Assembly (NCBI GenBank): GCA_003641415.1
Contig: QNAG01000087.1
Span: forward strand, 1 to 10,399
Origin: Candidatus Zixiibacteriota bacterium
Lineage (GTDB): Bacteria > Zixibacteria > MSB-5A5 > GN15 > FEB-12
Length of the DNA stretch: 10,399 bases
Direction of reading: 5' to 3'
Under the pieces are notes generated by a model, which worked only from the letters and a program-made list of their open reading frames with translations, was not told where the DNA came from and made no database searches. The first letter of the stretch is position 1; every line of letters starts with the position of its first letter. Of the stretch, positions 1-6,754 are shown in pieces. Position numbers and translations under genes: made by a program.

Positions 1-1
1 T

Positions 2-70
2 ATTAATGTGAATGTCGATCCTCTTGCTGAACGCAGCCAGATCGGAGTAACTATTTATCCCGGTTTCTGA
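2..70 (+). CDS. C-terminal fragment of an upstream gene, probable outer-membrane barrel protein
   Basis: Only the last 22 codons are in the window, reading INVNVDPLAERSQIGVTIYP followed by GF and a TGA stop at 68-70. Of the three + strand frames this is the only one open from the left edge. The tail has the alternating polar/hydrophobic pattern of a last beta-strand and ends in Phe, as many outer-membrane barrel proteins do. The large barrel protein two genes downstream also ends in Gly-Phe. Its stop lies 7 bases before the next start, which fits co-transcription. The function cannot be read from so short a piece; the barrel call is an inference from the terminal strand pattern and the neighbours. 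Confidence 0.55.
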   Translation: MNVNVDPLAERSQIGVTIYPGF

Positions 71-77
71 ACTAAGC

Positions 78-1043
78 ATGCTAAGAATACATTCATGCTT
101 GATATTGTTGGGTATATTAGCTATACAACTTTTGTCTTGTGCGGGATCGAGAAAAAAAACTCCGGCAGAGTTACAAAAATTATCCTTTCCTATTACGGTT
201 GTGGTAGAGCATGAGATAACCGGTGATGTGCTTGGCGCAAGATTGAATCGACCATTTGGTTTGGCTGTTGATGCTCGCGGACTGCTCTATTGTGTTGATG
301 CTGGTAATAACCGTGTTATCCAATTTAATTCCGATTTGAAACCGATCAGAGAAGTAGGTGGGCCCGGATCGTCAGATGGTCTCCTGGATGGTCCAACTTA
401 CGTGGTTGTAGATAATGAACTAAACCTGCTGATAACAGATGAGGGCAATCGCCGTCTATCACGCTTTGATTCCCATTTAGCTTTTGCAGGCAATGTAGAT
501 TTTTATGACAGCGATGATCCCCTGAAGTTTGGTTTTCCTTCGGGGATTGCGGTAACAGAATTTGGTGAGCTGTGGGTGGCTGATCAAGAACAAAACCGAA
601 TTGCCATATTCAGTCACATAGGGCAATTTGATCGATTCGTCGGTGATTTTGGCTATTCTGGTGGTCAAGTTCAATCACCAGAGAAAATTGTACATGGCTC
701 ACATGGTCAGTTTCTGGTGTGCGATGCAGGTAACAGTCGGATAGCAGTTTACGATGAATACGGCAATCATGTTCGCAATGTCTCCGATGATGATTTTGAC
801 TACCCGATTGCGCTGACCACAACTGGGGGGGGGCTATGGGTTGTTGATGGCTCTACGGGTCGGCTATTCTTTTTTTCTCGTCGGTGGCAACGTTTGCTCG
901 TCATTGGTCCTCAATTACCAGGGACTGGCGCAGGCCTTAGCAAGCCATCGGATATCATTGCTCTTCCTGACGGTCGCCTGGTTATTTCTGACACCGGGAA
1001 CGACAGACTTATTATTTGCCGTATAATTAACGCCGAGCAATAG
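78..1043 (+). CDS. NHL-repeat six-bladed beta-propeller lipoprotein
   Basis: A 321-residue protein that begins with a signal peptide ending in a lipobox (LLSC, Cys21), so it is probably exported and lipid-anchored. The mature part is built from about six NHL-type repeats, at roughly residues 56-84, 103-131, 150-179, 198-226, 239-267 and 287-315. Each follows the pattern P-x-G/D-I-A-V ... G-x-L-x-V-x-D-x-G-N-x-R-I-x-x-F; clear examples are VDAGNNRVIQF, VADQEQNRIAIF and ISDTGNDRLI. Six blades make a complete propeller, which usually serves as a binding scaffold for proteins or glycans and sometimes as a hydrolase; no catalytic residues stand out. The ATG at 78 is the only possible start after the in-frame TAA at 48-50. 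The gene is tightly packed between two barrel genes, so a role as an accessory lipoprotein of an outer-membrane complex is plausible but inferred. A run of nine G falls in blade 5. Confidence 0.85.
   Translation: MLRIHSCLILLGILAIQLLSCAGSRKKTPAELQKLSFPITVVVEHEITGDVLGARLNRPFGLAVDARGLLYCVDAGNNRVIQFNSDLKPIREVGGPGSSDGLLDGPTYVVVDNELNLLITDEGNRRLSRFDSHLAFAGNVDFYDSDDPLKFGFPSGIAVTEFGELWVADQEQNRIAIFSHIGQFDRFVGDFGYSGGQVQSPEKIVHGSHGQFLVCDAGNSRIAVYDEYGNHVRNVSDDDFDYPIALTTTGGGLWVVDGSTGRLFFFSRRWQRLLVIGPQLPGTGAGLSKPSDIIALPDGRLVISDTGNDRLIICRIINAEQ
825..833 (+). repeat. Homopolymer G9 tract inside the NHL lipoprotein gene
   Basis: Nine consecutive G encode Gly-Gly-Gly in blade 5 of the propeller lipoprotein. 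The propeller frame is intact across the tract as given, since the repeats on both sides read in the same frame. Loss of one G would switch reading to a frame that stays open to the TAA at 1024-1026. Gain of one G would stop translation at the TGA at 845-847. The same gene also has an A8 tract (152-159, just after the lipobox) and a T7 tract (870-876). Such tracts are prone to slippage in cells and to indel errors in assemblies. Confidence 0.9.
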
Positions 1044-1044
1044 G
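1042..1044 (+). promoter_or_regulatory. AGG ribosome-binding core that favours the GTG start at 1054
   Basis: AGG overlaps the TAG stop of the lipoprotein gene and lies 9 bases before the GTG at 1054. The alternative TTG at 1045 directly abuts the AGG, so it would lack a usable spacing. This favours GTG 1054 and suggests translation coupled to the end of the preceding gene. A three-base match is weak evidence by itself. Confidence 0.4.
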
Positions 1045-1053
1045 TTGTTTGTT

Positions 1054-4000
1054 GTGGGCGATCGGTTCTCTCAGAAATCATCGCTGCTTTTTTTCTCAGT
1101 CATTTTTCTATTAGGTATAGCGGTATCTAGTTCTGTTGGTGCGGCAACCTGTGTCGAATTCATCGGAGACAGCATACCAACCTATTATTCAGTTGAGGCT
1201 GAGGGTATTTTTTTCAATTCGGACTCACTTTATCTCAATAATAGTTTGCTCCTTAGCGATATTGACTACAATTATGATACCAGATACAACAGATTCGATT
1301 TGTCCCGCATAGTAGCAGAGACCAATGATACACTCCGTATTTGCTATTCCCCCTTACCATCATGGGTAAATAGAAGCTATGGACGACATTTACCCTCTGT
1401 AACTCCCTCATTTAAGTCTTTCCAACTCAGTTCGTTTGATAAATCAAAGAGCTATTTACGCACTCAGAGTTCCGATATCAAGATATCAGGAGCCGAGTCG
1501 TTCCGGTTTTCTGCAAGGTCGAGTGGAGGATCAAACTTTAGCCAAAGCCTTGATTTGGCTCTTTCGGGGGAACTTACTCCTGGCGTCAAGGTAATCGGAG
1601 CGGTGTCAGACCGAGGTTACAACCCTGTGTACGGAACAGCCAACAGTCAATTAAAAGAACTCGACAGAATCCACCTTGAGATTCTGTCTCAACGATTCAC
1701 GGGTCGCATTGGAGATTTGGCGCTGCGTGATCGCTTTAGTTTTGCTACACAGCGGGACAAACGACTCTCAGGTGTGACTCTTTCTTACCATGATTGCCAT
1801 CAAAGTGTTCAGGCTATAGCTGCTCGTCCGAAAGGACACTTTCAGACAGTCAAATTCTCCGGCTCGGATCAACTGCAGGGACCCTATCAGATCGACCCTG
1901 CTGCTGTGGCTGTGGTGCCAGGATCGGAACAGGTTTGGCTCGATGGTCAGCTTCTCGAGAGAGGTACTCACAAAGATTATGTTGTCTACTACCCGGTCGG
2001 TCAGATCACATTTAATATCAATCGTCCTATTGACAGCCGAAGCCGTATTGAGATTGACTATGAACCGCAAACCTCTAACTACCGTGGTGAGCTGTTCGCT
2101 GTTGGTGGGGGAGTTTCATTCGGAGACTCGATAGTCACGCTTGAAACAGAGTGGTTGAGAGAAGGTGACGATAAAAGCCAGCCCATGTCAGGAGAGTTGT
2201 CTGACTCCGATAAATTGTTGCTGGAGTCAGTCGGAGACAATGTTGATGATGCCTGGGTGTCCGGAGTGCGTCCTGACAGTACTGGTCGCTACATACTTGT
2301 CCGGGATAGTTTGCCGGATACGGTATACCAGTATGTGGAATCGGACACAGGTGATTATGCGATTACTTTCAGTTTTGTAGGTGCAAACCTTGGAGAATAT
2401 CTCTACACAGGCAATGGAGTGTACCGTTACGCCGGTCACGGCAATGGCGAATTCTTGCCCATAAGAACCATAGCTTTACCTCAACGTACCGAACATTATC
2501 TGACTCGACTCGGGGTTCGAAACAACCTGTTAGGTACAGTAACAGCCGAATGGCATCAGAGTTGGAAAGATAGAAATCTATTTTCATCATTAGATGACAA
2601 TGACAACAATGGAGCGCTGTACGCAGCATCTTTGAGAAAAAGCTGGGGGGTTCCAGATAAAGGTCAATATCTTCTCTATCAGACTAGATTTAAGGAAGTC
2701 CGTTACCAGTCGCCTCAAAGAATCGACCGAGCTGATTTCGCAAGAGAGTATTTTCTCCCTGAAGGTTTCTTCCCTGTTTCAGATGAGCGCCGTCACCTGA
2801 TTGAAGGGTGCATATCACCTTTTTCTTTTGTGACTTTCACACCTACCTTTGCCCGACTGAACTATCACGGAGAACTGACATCCCGGCGTGGGGGAGGCAC
2901 TTTGGAAATTATGTCTCATCGTTCCATTAGCGGCAATTTGGATTTACATATGATCCGCGTAAATGACACTCGTCACACTTATGAAGCAAAGGGAAAGGCT
3001 GATTTATTTCATGGTGGAATTAGGTGGAATACTCCGATTGGATGGGATTTCTCAACTAATTATGAATATGACTCTCGGACTCATGACTACACTGGGGAGA
3101 AACTCGGAACACGGTATCATCGCTTGATCCTTTCGCTCAATCGACCAACTGAACGAATCGATATTGAACGATATGTTGAGGACACACTGATTAATGGCTG
3201 GACTGACCTGTTACGTCGTACCCGCTTGACTATTGAATCGCATCGTCGGCATAGCAAATTCAGTTACGCCACGGTTCTCACTTATCAATGGCTGAAAGCA
3301 TCTCCGCTTGTCGATAATAATTATCTGGGAAGGCTGAATCTTGAATACCACGATAAGCCCGGAAGATTTAAGGTGAGGGCATCGTATCTGATATCAGAAG
3401 AAGCTCGACGGGCACGTGGAATCAGCTACCTGTTGGTGGAACAGGGGGAAGGGCAGTATGTTTTCGAGGATGGTGAATATCGACCTGAATCGGGTGGTGA
3501 TTATGTTAAGGTGGAGGAAATCCTTTCGACCCAAGCCCGTGTCTCTCGTGGTGAAAAGACTTTTCATATTTCGAGAGACTGGTCGGTGTTACTTATTCGG
3601 TATGACTCCCGCATAAAAGAAGAGATGATGCAAACCGGCAGGCGGTCAGCGTGGTGGGCAGTACCGTTTATATCCGATGAACGCCAACCATATCTGTATT
3701 ATAATCGGCACAACAGTGTTGATTTTCGTTTGTTTCCAGTGAACAACATCTATGCGATTACCATATCTCTAAGTGAAGATCGAGAAATACGTGACGTAGG
3801 AAACATGCCTGAGGGGCGACGGGACCAGCACGGGTCCATGTCACTTAGACAAATTACCGGTAGTATCCGCTTTGAAGAAACCATGAAGATGTTCGCAACC
3901 CAGCGTGATGCTTACTACAGCGGAACAGGAGATATTGACGGATACTCAGTAGGTTTTACCGTCCGCCAGCTTATTGGTTTACACGAACTATCGGCAGGAG

Positions 4001-4323
4001 CGGCATTCCGTCGGGCGAATTCGACAAATAATGAGCAGTCTGAACTTTATAGGCTATTGGCAGGAAGTCGTCTGGGGATTGTTGGTAATGGTGAGTTGCG
4101 TTTTTCTGTAGAGTTCTATCGCCAGACATTATACAGAATAACTGATATGCCATCGTATCTACTGACGGACAATCGTCCCGGATATAAAGGGGCAGTGTGG
4201 TCTATTAGTGTAAGATATGGAGCCAAATCGAGATTACGATTCAACCTGTCAATCTCCGGCAGACATGCAGACACAAGAACGGCTAGTATTACTGGTCATG
4301 GAGAAATGGTGGCCGGATTCTGA
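1054..4323 (+). CDS. Very large outer-membrane beta-barrel protein, FCB-type family of unknown function
   Basis: About 1089 residues starting at GTG 1054 (TTG 1045 would add three). An N-terminal signal peptide (hydrophobic LLFFSVIFLLGIAV, then SSSVGAA) directs export. Residues around 140-240 have the form SQSLDLALSGELTPGVKVIG ... LKELDRIHLEI ... GRIGDLALRD. Near 277-337 comes LQGPYQI, GSEQVWLDGQLLERG, DYVVYYPVGQITF and SRIEIDYE. Near 440-476 comes GEYLYTGNGVYRYAGHGNGEFLPI. I recall these signatures from large uncharacterised surface proteins of FCB-group and candidate-phylum genomes; the DY..G.ITF...SRI.IDYE segment also recalls Bacteroidota SprA, though this protein is much shorter. The rest is rich in Tyr, Arg and alternating strands, and the protein ends in Gly-Phe, as expected for a barrel inserted by the Bam complex. 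It follows the lipoprotein gene almost directly, and the Omp85 gene begins one base after its stop. A channel, adhesin or secretion-pore role is possible; none is demonstrated. Confidence 0.8.
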   Translation: MGDRFSQKSSLLFFSVIFLLGIAVSSSVGAATCVEFIGDSIPTYYSVEAEGIFFNSDSLYLNNSLLLSDIDYNYDTRYNRFDLSRIVAETNDTLRICYSPLPSWVNRSYGRHLPSVTPSFKSFQLSSFDKSKSYLRTQSSDIKISGAESFRFSARSSGGSNFSQSLDLALSGELTPGVKVIGAVSDRGYNPVYGTANSQLKELDRIHLEILSQRFTGRIGDLALRDRFSFATQRDKRLSGVTLSYHDCHQSVQAIAARPKGHFQTVKFSGSDQLQGPYQIDPAAVAVVPGSEQVWLDGQLLERGTHKDYVVYYPVGQITFNINRPIDSRSRIEIDYEPQTSNYRGELFAVGGGVSFGDSIVTLETEWLREGDDKSQPMSGELSDSDKLLLESVGDNVDDAWVSGVRPDSTGRYILVRDSLPDTVYQYVESDTGDYAITFSFVGANLGEYLYTGNGVYRYAGHGNGEFLPIRTIALPQRTEHYLTRLGVRNNLLGTVTAEWHQSWKDRNLFSSLDDNDNNGALYAASLRKSWGVPDKGQYLLYQTRFKEVRYQSPQRIDRADFAREYFLPEGFFPVSDERRHLIEGCISPFSFVTFTPTFARLNYHGELTSRRGGGTLEIMSHRSISGNLDLHMIRVNDTRHTYEAKGKADLFHGGIRWNTPIGWDFSTNYEYDSRTHDYTGEKLGTRYHRLILSLNRPTERIDIERYVEDTLINGWTDLLRRTRLTIESHRRHSKFSYATVLTYQWLKASPLVDNNYLGRLNLEYHDKPGRFKVRASYLISEEARRARGISYLLVEQGEGQYVFEDGEYRPESGGDYVKVEEILSTQARVSRGEKTFHISRDWSVLLIRYDSRIKEEMMQTGRRSAWWAVPFISDERQPYLYYNRHNSVDFRLFPVNNIYAITISLSEDREIRDVGNMPEGRRDQHGSMSLRQITGSIRFEETMKMFATQRDAYYSGTGDIDGYSVGFTVRQLIGLHELSAGAAFRRANSTNNEQSELYRLLAGSRLGIVGNGELRFSVEFYRQTLYRITDMPSYLLTDNRPGYKGAVWSISVRYGAKSRLRFNLSISGRHADTRTASITGHGEMVAGF

Positions 4324-4324
4324 T

Positions 4325-5803
4325 ATGAAACAGGCAGTGTTTGTTATTATCTTATTGGTATCCCTCCCATTTATGCTGCAAGCAAGCGGGAATGACGTAA
4401 AATCTCAAGTGCAGATTATCGACACCCTGATACTCACTGGTGATGTAAACGATACTTTGGCACCGGAAGTACCGTTCTCTGAATCTGAGTTGAACCTGTT
4501 GTTTGACAGTCTCCTGGCGCCCTGGCAAGCAAACGGTTACTACTATGCCTCTTGCAAGCTTGATCGGATTACAAATAATGACAATAAAATCAGTATCATA
4601 GCTAAGATAATTACGGGTCCAAGAGTACGTATTGGACGCTTGTTATTTCATGGACTTAATCGGAGTGACCCAGCTACAGTTTCTCGGTATTTCCCACAAG
4701 TGAGGAGCAGTCTTTTAACTGAGGAGCGTCTCGATTTTTTAGCTGAGGTGGCTTCCCGTATTGACTATTTATATCTTAAAGCACCATTACAAGTAAATAT
4801 GCAAGAAGGATATACGGTAGCTGATATAGAGTGCTACTTTACTGAAGCAGGACCGTTTGCGGTTACTGCAGGAGGAGGGTATGTACCTGATGATCCGATC
4901 GGTCTGGTTTGGCACCTGAACCTCGAACTAAATAATCTTTTCGGGCAGGGTCGCAAGGCATCGTTGTTATCTCAAAGAAGAGATCGCGGCCACAACGAAC
5001 TGAGTATTGACTATTCGCAGCCGGTTTTCTGGTTCGGTCCAGGTAAGGTAGGGATCACAGTTGCCACGCGTGATTATCGCAATTCTTTTTATGAGTTTTC
5101 TGTCAATAGTTCGTACCGCCTTAATCGCTGGCGAAGAATGTCGACCGCTCTGTCCCTGGCATATCGGAGCGTAGAACCTGTCGGGATGCAGTATCCTTCG
5201 TTCTCAGTCTATTCAGTTGAACATGAAATTCAGTGGCAAACAGTCGATAACACTTTCAATCCATCCTGTGGAGTTGAGTTAAGTTGGTCCTTGTTATACT
5301 CATGTCGTAAATATAATTCAGATTCTGTCTTATCAGAAGGAATACATAAGTCTTTTAACGAGGCAAGGATTTCAGTTCAAGTGGAGGGATATCAGAGATT
5401 GATTGGATCACTGATAGGGCATTTGGCGATTTATTACGCTGGGCTTGAAACTGATGAAACCCTCCCACCAATATCGGAGTTGATACTGGTTGGTGGTCCC
5501 GGCACTCTAAGGGGCTGTCGCAATGAGCAATATGCGGTTGTACGTACGGCAATATTCACATTTGAACCACGCCTTCGCTTTGATAAGGGTTATCTGTTTT
5601 GCTTTGCTGATGGCGCTTATCTCAATAACCGAGTTACCAACGAAAATGGAAATGTCTTAAATGATGAATTCTTTCGCTGGGGGTATGGGGTTGGTCTGGC
5701 AATCCAAGGTTCGACTCGGGGCGTAAAACTGTCACTTGGTTGGAACCCTGATATTTCCGTTGACCAGGCTCGCCTGTCAATTGTGTTATCCTCTGAGATA
5801 TAA
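4325..5803 (+). CDS. Omp85-superfamily outer-membrane protein (BamA/TamA-like) with short POTRA region
   Basis: A 492-residue protein with signal peptide MKQAVFVIILLVSLPFMLQA. Residues about 27-100 and 100-175 look like two POTRA domains; the first ends in the typical NGYYYASCKLD ... IIAKIITGPRVRIGRLLFHG pattern. From about 178 onward comes a roughly 300-residue barrel, with NLFGQGR at 204-210 and the Omp85 hallmark GGPGTLRGC at 390-398. Its Arg396 is expected to pair with the acidic residue of FADGAYL (Asp429). Omp85 proteins insert or translocate substrates at the outer membrane. BamA usually has five POTRAs and TamA three, so this short form is more likely a specialised paralogue than the housekeeping BamA. 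The ATG at 4325, one base after the stop of the large barrel gene, gives a clean signal peptide. Oddities are Cys instead of Tyr/Phe after the RG, six cysteines in the mature chain, and a C-terminus ending SSEI rather than in an aromatic residue. Confidence 0.85.
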   Translation: MKQAVFVIILLVSLPFMLQASGNDVKSQVQIIDTLILTGDVNDTLAPEVPFSESELNLLFDSLLAPWQANGYYYASCKLDRITNNDNKISIIAKIITGPRVRIGRLLFHGLNRSDPATVSRYFPQVRSSLLTEERLDFLAEVASRIDYLYLKAPLQVNMQEGYTVADIECYFTEAGPFAVTAGGGYVPDDPIGLVWHLNLELNNLFGQGRKASLLSQRRDRGHNELSIDYSQPVFWFGPGKVGITVATRDYRNSFYEFSVNSSYRLNRWRRMSTALSLAYRSVEPVGMQYPSFSVYSVEHEIQWQTVDNTFNPSCGVELSWSLLYSCRKYNSDSVLSEGIHKSFNEARISVQVEGYQRLIGSLIGHLAIYYAGLETDETLPPISELILVGGPGTLRGCRNEQYAVVRTAIFTFEPRLRFDKGYLFCFADGAYLNNRVTNENGNVLNDEFFRWGYGVGLAIQGSTRGVKLSLGWNPDISVDQARLSIVLSSEI

Positions 5804-5838
5804 AAGTTGACCGTTCTCTGCAAAGTTGCCTATTCTCT
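5803..5838 (+). repeat. Tandem direct repeats, 19-bp period, in the gap before the prenyltransferase gene
   Basis: Two copies of AAAGTTG-N4-TTCTCT lie at 5803-5819 and 5822-5838, 19 bp apart, close to two helical turns. They match at 14 of 17 positions, with all mismatches in the four-base centre. The left copy begins on the last base of the Omp85 stop codon. Same-face spacing of this sort is typical of operator or activator sites, but no regulator is identified here. Confidence 0.6.
5807..5836 (+). promoter_or_regulatory. Candidate sigma70-like promoter for the prenyltransferase gene
   Basis: TTGACC (5807-5812, five of six to TTGACA) and TATTCT (5831-5836, four of six to TATAAT) are separated by 18 bases. 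Transcription would begin around 5842-5844, essentially at the ATG itself, so the transcript would be leaderless or nearly so. The -10 is mediocre and the organism's sigma preferences are unknown, so this is a candidate only. Confidence 0.35.
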
Positions 5839-5850
5839 TATATGAGAATA
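5831..5850. repeat. Inverted repeat covering the prenyltransferase start codon
   Basis: TATTCTC (5831-5837) and GAGAATA (5844-5850) are perfect inverted arms around a six-base centre, TTATAT. The ATG at 5842-5844 straddles the centre and the right arm. It could be a dimeric repressor site overlapping the -10 region or, if transcription starts upstream, an RNA hairpin that hides the start codon. The left arm shares bases with the second direct repeat. Confidence 0.6.
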
Positions 5851-6687
5851 GTTCTGGATTTTTTGCGTCTTATTCGTGTTTCCAATGGGCTTTTGACAGC
5901 CATTGGGGTGTGGGTAGGAGCTTATTTAACCTGGAACGATCCAATCTACTATGGTCCTATGATAGCCTCACTATCAGCTTTTTTGGTTTGCTCTTTCGGA
6001 AATTGCGTCAATGACATGCTCGATATGGAAATCGATCGTGTTAATCGACCAGATAGAGTACTGGTGAGAGGGGTTCTATCGACAAGGATAGCGCTTATTG
6101 TAGCTTTACTCTGCGGTTTGGGAGCAATGATTGCCGCAGTTGCAGTAAATTGGGAAGTTACTGTAACTGTCGCTGTAGCCATAATGTTGCTTGTTGTGTA
6201 CAATTTCAAACTAAAGCGTGTCCCGTTGGCAGGTAACATCGTAATTGCTATATTAGGAGGACTGACGTTTGTTACTGGCGGACTGGCTGTAAACCCTTCC
6301 TGGACTTTTGAGTTCCCGGGTCCTCTAATTCCAGCTGTTTTTGCTGTCCTGTTGCATCTCGTTCGAGAAATACTTAAAGATGTGGAAGATATTGCCGGCG
6401 ATCGAGCAGTTGGTATCACAACCTTTCCACAAGTTGTTGGGATACGGTCTGCCTTGGTAACAGCTATTGGATTTTTTGTCGTCCTTGTGATTCTTACGAT
6501 GGTACCGGTTCTATTTGGATGGTTTGGCGATGCTTATAAGATAATCGCCGTTTACATTGTTGATCTCCCTTTGTTGGCGTTGTTGATTATGGTTTGGGGC
6601 AACCCCAGCCCGAGAATGCTGACTTTCGGATCGCTCGGTCTCAAGGTAGGTATGGCTTTAGGAATAATAGCCTTAATGGTTGCCTGA
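5842..6687 (+). CDS. UbiA-family membrane prenyltransferase, DGGGP synthase-like
   Basis: A 281-residue polytopic membrane protein with about eight or nine hydrophobic segments. The first Asp-rich motif is NDMLDMEIDRVNRPDR (N57, D58, D61, D65) and the second is KDVEDIAGDRAVG (D180, D183, D187). These bind the magnesium-diphosphate of the prenyl donor. The central YNFKLKRVPLAGN fits the family. UbiA enzymes join a prenyl diphosphate to an acceptor such as a quinone ring, haem, or geranylgeranylglyceryl phosphate. The NRPDR form and the short length resemble the archaeal-type digeranylgeranylglyceryl phosphate synthase branch, which is also found in FCB bacteria, but no neighbour identifies the acceptor. 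MenA or another UbiA branch is the main alternative. ATG 5842 is the only usable start after the in-frame TGA at 5794-5796, and it has no Shine-Dalgarno sequence. The gene follows the Omp85 gene by 38 structured bases. Confidence 0.88.
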   Translation: MRIVLDFLRLIRVSNGLLTAIGVWVGAYLTWNDPIYYGPMIASLSAFLVCSFGNCVNDMLDMEIDRVNRPDRVLVRGVLSTRIALIVALLCGLGAMIAAVAVNWEVTVTVAVAIMLLVVYNFKLKRVPLAGNIVIAILGGLTFVTGGLAVNPSWTFEFPGPLIPAVFAVLLHLVREILKDVEDIAGDRAVGITTFPQVVGIRSALVTAIGFFVVLVILTMVPVLFGWFGDAYKIIAVYIVDLPLLALLIMVWGNPSPRMLTFGSLGLKVGMALGIIALMVA

Positions 6688-6754
6688 AAGTTTTCGTGAA
6701 ACTGTTGACTAGAATTAGGGTATAACAAAATTGTATGTTGGCTCTGTATTATTT

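Noticed and set aside
1045..1053. TTG at 1045 as start of the large barrel gene
   Set aside because: It directly abuts the only AGG, leaving no spacing, and TTG is a weaker start. GTG 1054 has a 9-base spacing and the same signal peptide. The difference is only three residues and not fully settled.
3823..3838. GGACC ... GGTCC inverted repeat inside the large barrel gene
   Set aside because: Five-base arms in a 3-kb coding sequence are expected by chance, and nothing nearby suggests a site.
4217..4324. Upstream ATG extending the Omp85 gene by 36 codons
   Set aside because: It would overlap the large barrel gene by over 100 bases and bury the signal peptide inside the protein. ATG 4325 gives a standard signal peptide immediately after the upstream stop.
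5949..6419. 156-codon open frame on the - strand opposite the prenyltransferase
   Set aside because: Its product is a low-complexity Thr/Ala/Ser/Ile-rich chain lying wholly within a well-supported UbiA gene whose catalytic motifs read on the + strand; it is an antisense shadow of hydrophobic codons.
6689..6703. AGTTT/AAACT hairpin after the prenyltransferase stop as a terminator
   Set aside because: The stem is five AT-rich pairs with no following T-tract, so it is too weak for intrinsic termination.
6705..6726. TTGACT followed by TATAAC as a promoter for the BatD-like gene
   Set aside because: The spacer is only 10 bases, far too short for a sigma70-type promoter. TAGAAT at 6710-6715 has no -35 at a proper distance either.
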